Shown piece by piece: positions 1-13,300 of a DNA stretch of 64,000 bases. The stretch comes from Crotophaga sulcirostris (taxonomy: Eukaryota > Chordata > Aves > Cuculiformes > Crotophagidae). Below the pieces are notes generated by a model, which was given only the letters and a program-made list of their open reading frames with translations, had not been told where the DNA came from and searched no databases. The position numbers and the translations under genes were made by a program. Position 1 is the first letter of the stretch, and each line of letters opens with the position of its first letter. The stretch lies in NCBI GenBank assembly GCA_013397455.1, contig VYZB01000238.1, positions 1,262,369-1,326,368 of the forward strand, written 5' to 3'.

Positions 1-2245
1 ATAACATATATGACCTTATCGAAGTAGGGACACCAAATCAAGAGCCACCTGTAAGAGAAATCGGTTGAACTACCATCCATCTTGCTGCAAAGAACAATAA
101 ATACACCTCAAATACTTAAAAGGATAATAAAGTATGAGCAAACAAGGTATCTGGTGAAGAGTTCAAGACCACATTCAAGTTTCATGGGGTATTTGGATAC
201 TGCATAGAAGCCAACATAACAGGATGCCTTCCCTGAGTAAAGGAAACACTGTCGGCTGGAAACACAGCACAGTTTGTGTACCTGGATATTCAGAAGACCA
301 TAACTTGGTTTGCAAGGTAACCCTCAGCCAGTTCCTCAAACACAGCCTGCAGACAATCAGTAAAGCTAACCCCCTTCTTGCAAGACAGACCTTTTCCTTG
401 GTGAAAGGAATGCTAATGAAAAGTGAATCCAGACCCTACAACATATATTGTACATATTAAAAATACATAAAGACTCTTTAAAGTCTACTTGCATGTTTGT
501 TCACATTTCCCTAACCTGGGTAATACAGGAGAGTGATACTGGTAGAGGCAAAGAGCTACGTCTAGCACCACAGAAAAAGGAAACTGAAGGTCCTATGGCC
601 TTTCCCTTGAAGCTGGAAAACAAACAAAATCACAAAAACCTCAAGTCAACCTTTCTTTGTTAATTTTCAAACTTTTTTCCAGAAACCTCCATCAATAAGG
701 AAGCTGGGAGGGAAGTTGTTTGAAAGTATGATTTATATAAAAATCCACGTCGGGATCCCACTGCCATCTGTTGCATTTTATAGCAGAGCTTTATTTTAAA
801 CCATACAATCCCCTGAGGCAGGCTCACCCCAGCTCCTCTTACACAAATCGGAGAATTCTGCCTGGAGTAGCAAGAACACACAGCTACACCCCAAGGAATT
901 GGATAAAATGGAAGATACATGTGTTCCCATATCTTCTGAAGTCAGTGACGGTGTCACAGCATTTTGCAAGTTCTGCTACTGCCCCAATTTTGCTATTTTC
1001 CCCAGAGAAAATCCTTGGACTGAAGCATGTGCAGGGAGATGATGGAACATTAATTTTCCTGAACTTCAGTGAAGCCAAAAGGAGGACACGCATCAGGATA
1101 GTGCTGCTCCAGGCAGCTGCCAATAGCTCAGAAGGACCTCCTGTGCCACCTGGAGACAGAGTAAAATGAAGAACCACCCCAGTGATGGCAGCTCCAGAAA
1201 GACATGGACAAGGCATGGTTAACCGCACTCCTCTCCCACAGCAGGAAGGAGGGTGGAAGTCTCTCTGGTAGCTTCCCTGCAGGAGAGGCTTCTCATGTTG
1301 CATCTTATTTTTACCAGCAGAACTCGGAAGGACATCTCATAGCCACCTGCAGAGCAATTGGCTCTGTGCCTCCCTCCTTGGATCAGGATCAGATCTGAGG
1401 AAGCCAGGATGCCCCAGAGCAGATGGTTCAATGTATGATGGGGTTGCATCAACACAGTAGAGGAGACAAGACCACTAGACTCATCTGGTTGAAAAAACAG
1501 TGGCCTCCTATGTAGAGCCTCTGAAAGACACGGACTCCCTGAACGTAAATTAGCTGGTTGTCCCAAAAGAGGGTGGATTAGAAAGAAAGTGCAGATCATC
1601 ATCTAACCTATCCCACAGAGATGAAGAGAGAATTATTGGCATTTAGGGAAAGGAAGCAGCTACAGAAAGTAAATACTCAGGGCAGCAAGTACCTGCACGG
1701 AGAACAGGTAAGTGGCTGTTATCTGTCAAGGGAAAGGAGTGGCTGTAGGAGGTAGCAGAGATCAAAGATTCAGTAAGTAGAGCAGGGAGATTAAAGGGCT
1801 GAGCTGCAGACACCCACTCAACCCAGGCTGAGTCAGTACAACAGCATGGAAAAGACACAGGAGTGCTCAAACCCCAGGGGAAAAAAGGAGTCCTGGTGCA
1901 CCCAAGAGACATGCAAGCAGAAATCATCATGGGGAGCAAAAAAACAGCTAAGGAAGGACTGAGGAAGAGGAATCGAGAAAGGATACAAGCTACTGGTATG
2001 ACTGGCAGGCAAACACAGTCACTGTTGCCACATCACAAGCACCTCCCAACACTGCAAGTGTCTCAGGTTGCCCTCTGGATATGGCAACTATCTGCCATAT
2101 CACACAAAACTGTCTTTTAACAAAGTCACACTACCACAGCCTCCATGCCCAGGGGAGGAAGCCCTTCAGAGAAGCAGTTGGGAAGCCACTTATATATTGT
2201 ATACCACTATAAATGCTCAGTGATCCAGGACATGCAGATAGTTCT
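1..2245. other. Intronic DNA without recognised features
   Basis: Several overlapping open frames on both strands at 884-1602 are in mutually exclusive frames and have no recognisable motifs. I see no repeat family or gene here. Confidence 0.5.
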
Positions 2246-2580
2246 CTTTCCAGTACCTGAAGGAGGCTACAAGAAAGCTGGGGAGGGACTTCTCACAAGG
2301 GGAAGTAGTAATAGGATGAGGGGGAATGGCTTTAAATTGGAAAGGGTAAGATTTAGGTTACACATTAGGAAGAAGTTCTTCACGATGAGGGTGGTGAGAC
2401 ACTGGCACAGGCTGCCCAGGGAAGCTGTGGTGCCCCCTCCCTGGAAGTGTTCAAGGCCAGGCTGGATGGGGCCTTGAGCAGCCTGGGCTGGTGGGAGGTG
2501 TCCCTGCCCATGGCAGGGGGGTGGAACTGGATGGTCCTCAAGGTCCCTTCCAATCCAAACCATTCTATGAATCTATGATT
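2246..2580 (+). mobile_element. CR1 LINE, 5'-truncated 3' end
   Basis: The segment begins at the ORF2 C-terminal part (reads YKKAGEGL, RKKFFTMRVVRHWHRLPREA) and continues through the typical CR1 3'UTR (CTTGAGCAGCCTGGGCTGG, CTGCCCATGGCAGG, CCTTCCAATCCAAACCATTC) to the tail ending CTATGAATCTATGATT at 2580. ORF2 encodes the endonuclease/reverse transcriptase of this non-LTR element; only its last residues remain. Insertion is in plus orientation, antisense to RASSF3. Confidence 0.95.
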
Positions 2581-5500
2581 ATCTGATTTTCCTCAAGTCA
2601 GGTTAAGGGTTTGCTACAGAAGGCCAGGAAAAAGCACTACGCTTCTGACTTCCACCTCTCTGGAATCCATCCCTAATCCCAGGAAAGGTCCTGCCTTGGC
2701 TTGTGGCTCATGCTGCTACCTGGTTTAGCATAGCCTAGCATAACAAATGTGCTTTGATCTGCCAGCAGCAAAAATGGAAATGGAGATAAAGTCTGTCTCT
2801 CCTCACTGAGAAAATCAAGGGGGAAAAAAGCAGTACTTCCCTTTGATAGTTAAAAAGCTAAAGGGATTTAATGCGTATGTTAAAGGGAAAGGAAAGTTGA
2901 TTCTTTTCCTACAGCAGCACACTTTAATTCATCCAGTGCCATCAAATACCTGGAGGCAGCCATCACTTCCAGCATGCATAGACTGTGCCTACAAAGGTCT
3001 CAGGAAGCTGCTGGATGTCAGTGCCCAACTTCAAACTAAAGCACAAGTGAAAAGCAAAGCTTCTAAGGAAGCATTTCTGCTAAGCCTAGTTTGTTTAAAA
3101 GTACCTGTCACAACAGCTAAGCCATTTCAGGAGGTGTATAAAAAAGAATAAGTTAAATGTGGTACTAAATTTGAGGCTTACAAAACTAAATTGCTTCTCC
3201 CAAATTACCTTTCAATATTGCATTCAACAGGTCAGAATATGGAAAGGCTTTTCTGAACTTAGAGAGTTAGAAGCCTGATTTTCTCAGCGGTCAAGTGCTT
3301 GGAGTTGTCATTAACTTCTTCTGAAGGTGCAGGACTACAGAGAGCTGTCGGTTAGTCCACAGGAAAATCCTTTAATCCTTTCCACAGAAGACAAACTAGC
3401 AACAACAAAACTTATTTTACAGTAAAGTCCAAAAGGACTGTGAATTTTGAAGTCAATCCTTAGTCTTGGCTTTACATTTAATACCATGGCATTCCTGCAA
3501 TAAAACAGAAAACAAAACACCTCTCATCACTTGCTGCAAGCTTGATATTAGTGCATAATTCATATTTCTCAAAACATACTTAAACTACCTGTGGCACATA
3601 GATGCAGTACATTTACAAATTACTTTTGCATAGTGTAGATTACCTACTGACAGGTATTTCCCAAGTACTAAGCAATGAATGGTTAGATTTCAACAGTTAA
3701 ACAAGGTTTCTTTCTGATTTTCTGCCATTTGGAGTGGCAAAAATGAAACATGAATACATGGAAAAAAAACATGATAGTTTTGCCTTGATTTTTTTGTGCT
3801 TTAAAATAAAATTACGAATTTCCTGCCCTTTTCAATATGATACTGATAGCCAGTTTAATTTTGCTAAGACATTCTTCTTCAGTCTGTCACTTTGACTAGT
3901 CCAGACAGAAGACGCAGAGCACTTACAAAAGTTATTTGAGATGACAAGTGCTTCAAAAGACCTATTAAGTATGTATTAGAACATCAATTCAGACAAACAG
4001 CAGTGGAAGTTATTTTGAAAAAGAGACACTCTCCATCATATCTCTTTAGAAGACAGGTAACACCTTCAGACTTGAATCTGTGCATTCAACTTAAGATTTC
4101 CCAACAGCAAATAATTCAATATTGAAGCTACTATTTATTTTCTTACTGCTCAAGGCTTATGAGTAGTAGGTAGTACTACTAGGAGGTGCAATGCATCACT
4201 TCAAACCATCACTCAGAAAGAAATCCCATTTTTTGAAAAATTGAAAAGGTTGTATAGTCAATCCTTTCCTTTGGGGAGCTGGGAGGAGAAGGTGCTCAGA
4301 GGCAAAGCACAAGCAGTGAACAGATGATGCCAAGAAAACCCACCCACGTAAGTCGTCTCCATGTTCTGACATGGCTGGTACCGAGCAACTGTCAGTAAGT
4401 TCTGCTGAGCCCAAGTCAGCCTCCTCCACAGCCACCAAGGCATCCTGCAACACATGTCCCTGCAAAGAGCTACAGGGCAGGATTTAGTCCATGCATTGCA
4501 AAACTCTCCACGCCCCAACCAACCTTCTCACATCCTAGGCATCTTGACTGGCAAGATTAAAGCTCCAAGTGGAGATACACTCTTTTCTGCTGGCAGACTT
4601 ACTCAAGGAGCCCCACTCCTTCTTTCTCAGATGAGTCACCTTACTGGAGTTCCCTGGTCTTACATACTACAGCCCCACCAAAAGCTGTATTCGTAAAAGC
4701 AAGTTACACTGGGCAAACACAGTCACCAATTCACGTCACACCACACTCTTAATGGCTTTTATTTGCTTTAGGGAGCAAACACTAAAGCACTATCACCCAG
4801 ACTTAGTCAAACATTAATGTTAAGTTTTCCCAGACAGTGTGACGCAACCCAACAAGATGATGCTCTCAAGGACAAGTGATCCCTGCCCCTATAGCTGTGA
4901 GGTCTCACCTCCTCCCTGACTCTCAGCATTTATTCAGTCTCTTGGTGAGGGAATCTCAGCTCACTAACCTGTCAGGGAATTAACTCTGGAATTAAAACTA
5001 AGCTAGCAAAAGAACATCCAAGCAGTGTATGAGGATGTGCATGGACAAGGCATGTAACATTTTTTTTCCAGCAACTTCAAGTTGCTTTAACCAGTCAACT
5101 ACTACATGACCCACTCACACAGTGCCAGCCAAACAACCTGTAACAAGGTTTCCGGGTTTGGGTTCGTTGTTTCTTAAAAGGAAGAAATTAAAGTAATTTC
5201 CATGCAAAACTAAAGATAAAACACCCTAGGTTTCACTTTCATTGAAATTCTTTATATCACTCTGCTCTTTGAAGCATCTGTTCCCTCAAAGAAGAGTTTG
5301 AAACACTATCTGACCAAATCAGTAAGGCAAAAGGACCCAGTCCCATGAGATCCAGAGGGGAATTCAGACTTCAGGCGTACTAATGTGGGTTTTGAAAGAG
5401 GATTTGTTCACCACCAGTGAAGCCATTTGGGAAAGTGCGTCATATTGACTACAGATGCAGAATTTTTCCCTCGTAGTTTTATTTTATTCTCAACTTCAGA

Positions 5501-6114
5501 GAGACTGAAGGCCTCAAAGAGCAACCCTAGTAGGAAAGCACAACAGACATCAAGACTGGAGCTGCTCATCTGATGAACAGGAGACAGCCCAAAAGCCCAA
5601 ACAGTAACAGAGGATGACACTGACTGCCACAGCCCCTGCGCATGGACAATCCTTGTCCTGACTTGCAAGACCAAAACAGCAGGAGAATTTGTAACCTCTG
5701 AGGCCAGGGCTATCAGGTATGCCTAAGCAGACAACTGACAACCTTAGAAATTCAACATGCACCTTCAAAATTGGCAACACCCGTACAGTTGAATTTTTTC
5801 CCCAGGAGCTAATGGACAGCCTCCCAGTTACCCTTGGCACCAGAGTAAAATCAAGCCTGCATGATTTTGCCCACTCTAGTCCGTGACACTTCTGCAGCCA
5901 GATGATACATTTCCTCTGCAACCAGAATGAACTGTCAGCTCTCCAGCAAGTGACAGCTGTGATGTCTATTAGATAAGCACCATTCAAATTTTGACTTGAG
6001 GCCTGCAGTGAAGAGAGTTAGTATGGGAAAACACTACTTGAAATGACGCAAATCACCACGTGCCCTTTATGATATTACAGGGTCACTAAGATAAGTTTCA
6101 TGCATTCCAAAACT

Positions 6115-6131
6115 TTCACACACACACACAC
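6115..6131. repeat. (CA)n microsatellite, short
   Basis: A pure CA dinucleotide run of about eight units. Confidence 0.85.
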
Positions 6132-9100
6132 TTGGAAAGGTATATGCTTAATGAATTTAAATGCAATCTTGCCTGTCCAGTAGTTGAGTATAAACATTAA
6201 AAAGAACTGCTACTGGAAAATAAAATAATGGGAAATGCTTATCTAGGAAGTATTTTAAAATTATAGATCCTTCCACATTCAGAAGTATTATTTCCTTTAT
6301 TAATCCTTCTAATCAGACTTAATGTTTAAAATGTTTCCTACTGTACTTCATGATCTGCCCATAAATCATTTATCATCCACCTTGCAGGATGAACCCTCTT
6401 TAAAGCAAAGTCATCTTAGACAGTTGATCAGATGCGACAATGAAGCAACACATCCTCAATGGGAAAGGAAGCAGGGTTATAAAAGGCAGGCCTGCAGAAG
6501 ACACTTAAATTCAGCCAGATGACAAACTTAATATTCTGTTATTTTATTGAAAATTACTTTCTTGCTTTAAGGTAGTTTCAGTAAACTCCAGCTTTCCTCA
6601 TAGCCTCTCAGTTTACTGATATCCAGAGTACAATTAAAAATGAGGTGAGAATTTAAGATGCCTCCTATCAACTTGTTGCTAAGGACAGTCATTTGGGTGA
6701 TCAAGCTAAGACATGTAATAGCCACTTACAATAACGAAGAACTCAAAAGCAATCCTGTTTTCCAAAGATGGAAGTCATTGAAGCAAAGAGGGGAAAAAAT
6801 AGCATCCTTTGCTCTGACTTGTAGTGTCTATTGCATATGACTAAACTCAAGGTCATACATAAACTTCAAAATGAAAACTTTTTGAAATACAAAAGATTGC
6901 ATCAAATAGAAGAACATTTTGTATATTTCCTTATAAACCATGAAGTTCTCAATCTTGTCCATCTTACATCAATTGCTGGGTTAAAAAAAAAAAAAAAGAC
7001 AAAAGCTTATTCAGGTCAGATAACTGCAAAACCCAAAACATGTTGTTCCCTTTGCTTTATTCTAGAAAAGACTGATGTGATTAAGATGAAGACAGACCTG
7101 TTCTGTTCTTCCTAACAAAGGACTTTCCAAGGTTTGCTACATCTAGAGGTAACATGTCTGGTGAAGGGTCCTTCAGTCTCTGCCATACACTGTGAAATGG
7201 ACCTACAAGCAGATTTTTCACAAAAAAAGTATGGTGGGGTTTTTAGGGTACTGATATAGAGATTAAGCTGTTCCAGAAAATTAGTTTTGTAGAAACAAAC
7301 CACCTCACTTCTAAAAGTCATTCCTAAATCTCACTCCTCACTGGATATCACCCCCAAACCCATAACAAAAGGTTTGTGCTGTGAGAGCTGGGGGAATGAG
7401 CACAGTGATTCTGAAGTAATCAACGGAAGCAAAGGCATGGGATGGAAAGTCAGATGCCAGCTTTAAAAGAAAGCAAAATCCTTTGAGGTTTATAAATCCA
7501 TTAAAGATGTATCTGTCCATTTTTATTTATGTCTTGTGATAGGAATGGTTAGTGGAAAGCAAGCATTCATTCATAATCCTGCCAGCATCTAGAACAAGCC
7601 CTCTGCTGAGGACAGCTAGCCCAGGAGCCTCCTGGCCAAAAAAGCCCTTTGAAGGAAGTCTGCAGCACTTCATCCCAGAAGAGCAACCACGGAGAGGCAC
7701 AAATGGGGGATGGAAAGGAAGTTTGAGTATCTGCCACTCCAAAGGGAAAGGGGGCAAATGAGTAACCTCTGTACTGCAATAAATTCACAAAAGTCCAGGG
7801 AAAAGGTAATGCCAAGACTCCTTCCATTGGAGCATTCCTTGCTCTCACTGTTTTGAGTTAAAAGCAGATTGCCTTCTCTAACCAGGCAGAGCAGGGCAAG
7901 AACTGAAGTGTGCCAAGCAACTGTGTAAGAGAGTAAAAACACATAGGAGGCTTACTCTTCTCTAGATAAACACACAGAACTGCCAACAGCACAGCCCCAG
8001 TCAGCAGCAGTGGACAAAACCCATGTCCCTTCCCCACACAGCACACTCACAGCGTGCCACCAACACCAGAGGGAAAGCAGAGGAAGGGGGCTGGAGGTGC
8101 AAGCCAGAAAAGAAATGTAATACAATGCTCCTGCTATAGTCCCTGCCATAAAGAATCCAAGCTGCTGCAGGCCATACAAACATGGTCTTATTTACCCAAC
8201 TTTTCAAAACTTCCAGGTCCTCCTTTGTTCTAACAAAGCACAGCTGTTCTAAAAATATTTTCTGACTCAAACGACCCAAGGTCAGGGACAGTATCAGCTC
8301 CATTTAATACTGGAAATTCTTCCAGTAGGCTCTGAAAGGGCAACAAAAACCCCAAGGGTTTGCAGGCAAAGGAAATACTGATGCCTGGTTTGCTATGGTC
8401 ATGCATGTGATCTACTTGTAAACTAGCCTGAGCAAGACTTTCACAAGGATGGCTACAAAGGGGCAAGATGTGGCTGAAGTTTTTTTCCCCTGTATGGATT
8501 ATAATGCTTGTCTCAAGTGGATGCCCTGATGCCTCAAATGGAATCTGCTGCTCTTCTCACGGTCAAAGCACCAGCAGGGTCTCTCTGCAAAACCTGCTTA
8601 CTGCTTAGCTAAAGATCTGTAGCAGTTTCAGTCCTCCATCCCTTCGTGAGATCTGGTCAACATGTTATCCAAGTTTATGAGAGGGGAGGGAAAAATTGTG
8701 CAACTCTCACCTTTGCAGGAAACAAAGCTAAAAATGGGCAGCCAGGATAATTTTGAGATCTTACCACCAGCAGCAAGTCAGTACAGGTTTTGTGTAAAGT
8801 TACACCTCCATCAGAGCAACGACTGATTCTGAAACAGCTACACACTACACTCAGAGACAGCACTGACCCACTTGTAATTTCTGCCACCCACACTTCTACT
8901 TGTTCAATGTACAAACCACCTTCAGCCTCCTCAGGCACCAGCCAAGGGCTCTTCACAAATGCTACAGATCTGCTACACCGCATGACTTTCTTATACCAAT
9001 GAAAAGGGAGTTTAAGAGGTTCAGAAACACCACTCTTGTGGCAGCTTCTTGTAAAAGCCTACTGTTCCATCAGCAACTCGGACACAAAAGCACAAAGCAA

Positions 9101-9429
9101 AAATTGCCCATGCTCTTTCGTAAATTTTGCAAATATTCAAATAAAACGAGACAGCAATTTGTTTTGCTCAGTGAATTAATTTTTCCTCTGAAGATGAATC
9201 TAAGATGACAGGTCACTTTGAAAATAAGTCATATCATTAATATAGAACATTTTCAGATTAAAAGAAAAAAGAGACACCATTAAGGTTCAAGGCAAAAGAA
9301 CTGTCTGGAACTGAAGATCAAGACCTCCTTGAAAGGAGACCTTTAATTGCATATCCTTTGCCGCAGGGAGGGCAGGGGGGAAGAGAGAGAATTTGAAGTG
9401 GGACACTGAGCTATAACTGCATGGACATT

Positions 9430-9462
9430 TGCTAAGTAGGTCTGCATTTGCTAAGTAGGTCT
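9430..9462. repeat. Short tandem duplication
   Basis: The unit TTTGCTAAGTAGGTCTG occurs twice in immediate succession, separated only by CA. It looks like a recent replication-slippage duplication. Confidence 0.75.
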
Positions 9463-9874
9463 GTGTATTCTGTTGTGCAGAATAATTAAGAAAAAAAACC
9501 TCAGGAGATAAGCACTTCAGCCTGCACAGGGCTTGGACACCTTCCCAGAATTCAGGTCATAAGCAAAGACTCTCACAAGCAATGAGAGGTGCCAGAGCAA
9601 ACACTTCCATGCAAGTGGTCGGTGTTTGCCTGCCTAGCCAAAAATTAAATGATGCACTTTTTCTTTTTATTGGCAAACACGCACTACAAAAGTACAGCAA
9701 CTTTACAAATTTCAGTCTCTCGCCCACTTTCACACAATTTCACTGTATGTCAACACCCAAGTTCTAAATACTGTTCTACTTAGTACATACTTTATCCACT
9801 CTGGTGTGTTAACTCAAAAAAAATATAAAAATATAAAATATAAAACAATACAAAATTACTTTCAAAGAAGTTCT

Positions 9875-10325
9875 CTAGAGAACAGCCAATGCATCCTGAA
9901 GCCTGCTGGAGAAAGCCACCCTTTCAGTGAAGATTTTTTTCCTAATATCAAGCCTCCCCTGACGAAGCTTGAGTCCATGTCCTCTAGTTCTGTCACTGGT
10001 CACCTGAGAGAAGAGACCAAACCCTGCCTGACTACAACCTCCTTTTAGGTAGTTGTAGAGAGCAAAAAGGTCTCCCCTGAGCCTCCTCTTCTCCAGGCTA
10101 AACAGCCCCAGCTCCCTCAGTCGTTCTTCATAGGGTTTGTGCTCCAAACCCTTCACCATCTTTGTTGCCCTCCTCTGGACACACTCCAGTATCCTGACAT
10201 CTTTCTCAAACTGAGGGGCCCAGAACTGCACAAAGTACTCAAGGTGTGGCCTAACCAGTGCTGAGTATAACTGGATGACAACTTCTCTGGTCCTGCTGGC
10301 TACACTATTTCTGATGCAGGCCAGG
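9875..10325 (-). mobile_element. CR1 LINE, inverted ORF2 C-terminal segment
   Basis: The minus strand reads a long piece of CR1 ORF2 C-terminus: [62 protein letters not shown] and [12 protein letters not shown]. This is the region after the reverse transcriptase domain. The frame is still open for 118 codons, so the insertion is not very old. The segment stops before the 3'UTR and is immediately joined at its right end to a forward CR1 tail (10326-10392), suggesting one 5'-inverted insertion. Confidence 0.93.
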
Positions 10326-10392
10326 ATAAGTTGGACTCAATAATCTCAGAGGTCCTTTCCAACCTTGCAATACTGTGATACTGTGATTTCCA
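10326..10392 (+). mobile_element. CR1 LINE 3' tail, forward
   Basis: GTTGGACTCAATAATCTCAG, GGTCCTTTCCAACCTTGCAA and two ATACTGTG octamers form the terminal part of a CR1 3'UTR in plus orientation. It abuts the inverted ORF2 segment directly, with no spacer. Confidence 0.9.
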
Positions 10393-13300
10393 GCACATTC
10401 ACACACTGTTAAAAGGAGCTTCAAATTCACTTTGAAACTACATCTGAACTGTGAAGTATAATCCCTTCATCCTACAAAGGAAGTCTAAGGACCAGTTGCT
10501 AGACTTCAGTTTGGACAAACATTTTAACCACTTGACAATTAACAGCAATCATCTTCAAATCTCCAAGAGAACAGCAGCCAAAAAGGAGTGATTTACAGTT
10601 AACAACTGCCCATGATGCCGGCATTTACAAATCTGCCTGCTTAAAAGGTGTTTGGTAAGTGGTATTGATAAATATTATCTGAAAAGCATTTGTATGCAGC
10701 CAGGTATTGTTTTGTGACCTCTTCAGGCATCACAGCCATGAAGAAAGAGGAACACACAAAAAGCTGAAGATTGAGTTGATGGTATCAGCTCGAAGCCAGT
10801 CCAGCCAGTCTTGATAGACGAAACAAAACAGGCAATGGAGGAAAAGATGACAAAAAAATCCCACGCAACTTTCCCCATACATAACCTGCTCTCACAGGCA
10901 TCACTGTTTGTACAGTACAGACTCATGATTCCTTCCAGATCAGGTCACCATTCATCTTCGGAGCTCCCATCAACCCACCCCCTGCACCACTACAACATGC
11001 ACCACCACCTCCAGATGGCCACCAGCCCCACTGAGGTTAACTACCCACAGCACACAGTTTCTGTGCAAACTCCAGTTCCCAGTTGGAGGTGCCTGAGCCA
11101 TCTTTCTCCTTGCTGTTCAGCTCCCTGGACTCCTTCTCACCCAGGAGCCAGGGCCTGGCACACTACCTGTCCCAGTCCCAGCATCCTTCACCCACGTACC
11201 ACTCGACCCAGGGCTTGCCCCTCCTTTTCAGGTGGCATGGTCGCACAGGTCCCTCACTCCCCACCCAGCTCACGGTGGCACTTTCTGAGCAGCATGCAGA
11301 GTGGTCTTCTCCCCAAGGCTGTGGCAGGACAGACCCCTCTGTCCCTGCCTCTCTCAAGGAACTTTGAAATTAAATCGTAAGAGTTATTACTACTTGGCAG
11401 AATCAAAATTCATTGTATGTAAATCAAAATATTTACACCCATTTCTCAGTGTCCCTCTGCATCGCACCTATCTAAGGGCTGAGTTCAGAGACTACTACAA
11501 AGAGGTTGCTTTCAAACCGCCAAATGCCTTCCAGATCTCAGCAACATCACTCAGGCTTTGACCCTTCAGCTCCCCTTGGTGCAACCTAGTCCACTGGCAG
11601 ACATCCATACTTGTTCCTTGTTTGTTTTAACAAAGTACCTGAATAAGACTGACACACTGCGAAGAGAAAGATCTAAGAGAACAAGGAAGGGAGGAAACTT
11701 CTTTGTCTCACACAAGAAAAACAACCAACATAAAAAACTAGATCTAATCTGCCAGAGAATGAGGCATCATTTTCTATGTTGTTTTAAACTTGCTACTTTT
11801 CTGTAAACAGTAGACACAGCTCTGCTATTTAACATGATGCTGACTATTCTGGTACCTTACCCATCTGAGTGCTGTCCAGTTTTTCATTGTTGGTCTCATG
11901 GAGGAGAAGAAAAAGAAAAAAAATAGAAAAAAAAAAGTGATCTTCCAGCTTATCCAGAAGCTAATCAGGTGATGCTCTCTCTCTTTGAAATGAGCAAAAT
12001 ACATTGTTAAACAGTCAGGTGCCAAGACACTCAAAATGTTCCCATTTCGTAATTAGAGAGGCAGGAGGAGCACACAGCCCAGCCTTTGCTCCTCTCAGTG
12101 GTCCAATGTCTGGGCAAGACCTCCTGCCAAGAAGAGCTGCCTCTTCTCTCACTGTAGCTTCTTTTTCACCTGCATTTCCCTTAAGTCTTCCATCCAGTAA
12201 AAGACACTTTCTTCCCCTCAAGCAGTGCCAACGTCCAAAAAGCTGCCTATATTTACAATTGTGAAAACAGCAGTAACTGTTATGCCATAATCAATAAAGC
12301 CCAAAATAACAAAGTAAAATCACGGCACAAGGTTGATTACTGCAATAAATTACCACAGGATAGTTTCAGCTGCAAAACTTTTTATGAATTGGCATGAAAA
12401 TAGATACTGATGATACGTTTGTCAAACATTAATAAATTCCTTTCAACCTTCTCTCAAAACTGTCAAGCAAGGGAACTTACCTTCAGTTTTAAAAAGCAAG
12501 CAAAGGACTAAGACTCAATTTCCATTAAGAGGTTCACACTTGCAATGCAAAATTCTTTCAGCTCCTCAAGACTGAAGTTAGTCAAGGCACAGGGAAGCGT
12601 ACAGTTACCTTTTGGTGTGGCATAACTTTTAGAATACATTTCAACGTGCTTAAAACAGTGCCCTCAACTTTTTTCTCTAAATGGATTAACTGGTCTGTTA
12701 GACCTCTTACAGGGAACAATTAAGGGAGGATTCTAAAGCCACAGAAAATATGAAGAGCTAGAAATACACAAATGCATATATTTTTAAAATCAGGAATCTG
12801 CAAGTAAATCCAAGGTTTACACTGCAATCCTATTTGCTGCACTATTTTCTATCAGACACTCAAGCACAAACCATTTTTTGTATTCAGCAAATTCTACTGC
12901 TTTCTTCTTGTTTATCTCCTCTCAGAAGCATTATTCATTAAAAAGACAAACCAAAACTGCACAAAAACAAAAATCCAAACCTTTCCACCTTCTGCTTACC
13001 TGTAGCATCTCTATCGAGTTAAGAAATCTGTCCAAACACTCTAAGGCAAGTCCTCACTGCACCACCTACTGAGGCTCTTCCTCCCAAAGCATGGTTCCAG
13101 CAGACAAGACAAGCCCAGGTAGGGCTTTTTGAGGTCCCACCCTCCCTGTCAGCATCCCCACCTCCACACTCTTTCCTCCTCTCCAATGACAGAACTGCTC
13201 CTCTTGCAACCACACAGAGATCTGGTTCAAGACATGAGTTACATCCTGCGAACCAAGTGGCGTTTAATACCTAGCTTACCATGCTTTCAAAATGTTTTGT

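Larger units (their letters stand above)
2581..9874. other. Intronic DNA without recognised genes
   Basis: AT-rich unique-looking sequence. It contains a short CA dinucleotide run at about 6115-6131, an A15 run at about 6982-6996, and overlapping short minus-strand ORFs at 7567-8303 that share no motif with any family I know. A 145-codon minus-strand frame at 5550-5987 is also unrecognised. I see no coding exon. Confidence 0.5.

Noticed and set aside
5550..5987. 145-codon minus-strand ORF
   Set aside because: No domain or family recognised; Cys/Trp-rich noise-like reading that overlaps another open frame on the same strand.
7567..8303. Five overlapping minus-strand ORFs
   Set aside because: They occupy different frames over the same bases, so at most one could be real, and none shows a motif.
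9430..9462. Repeated 17-mer considered as a CRISPR-like or satellite unit
   Set aside because: Only two copies in a vertebrate intron; simple slippage duplication.
10811..11380. 189-codon plus-strand ORF
   Set aside because: Low-complexity Ser/Pro/His reading overlapped by another open frame; GC-richer patch with few stops and no motif.
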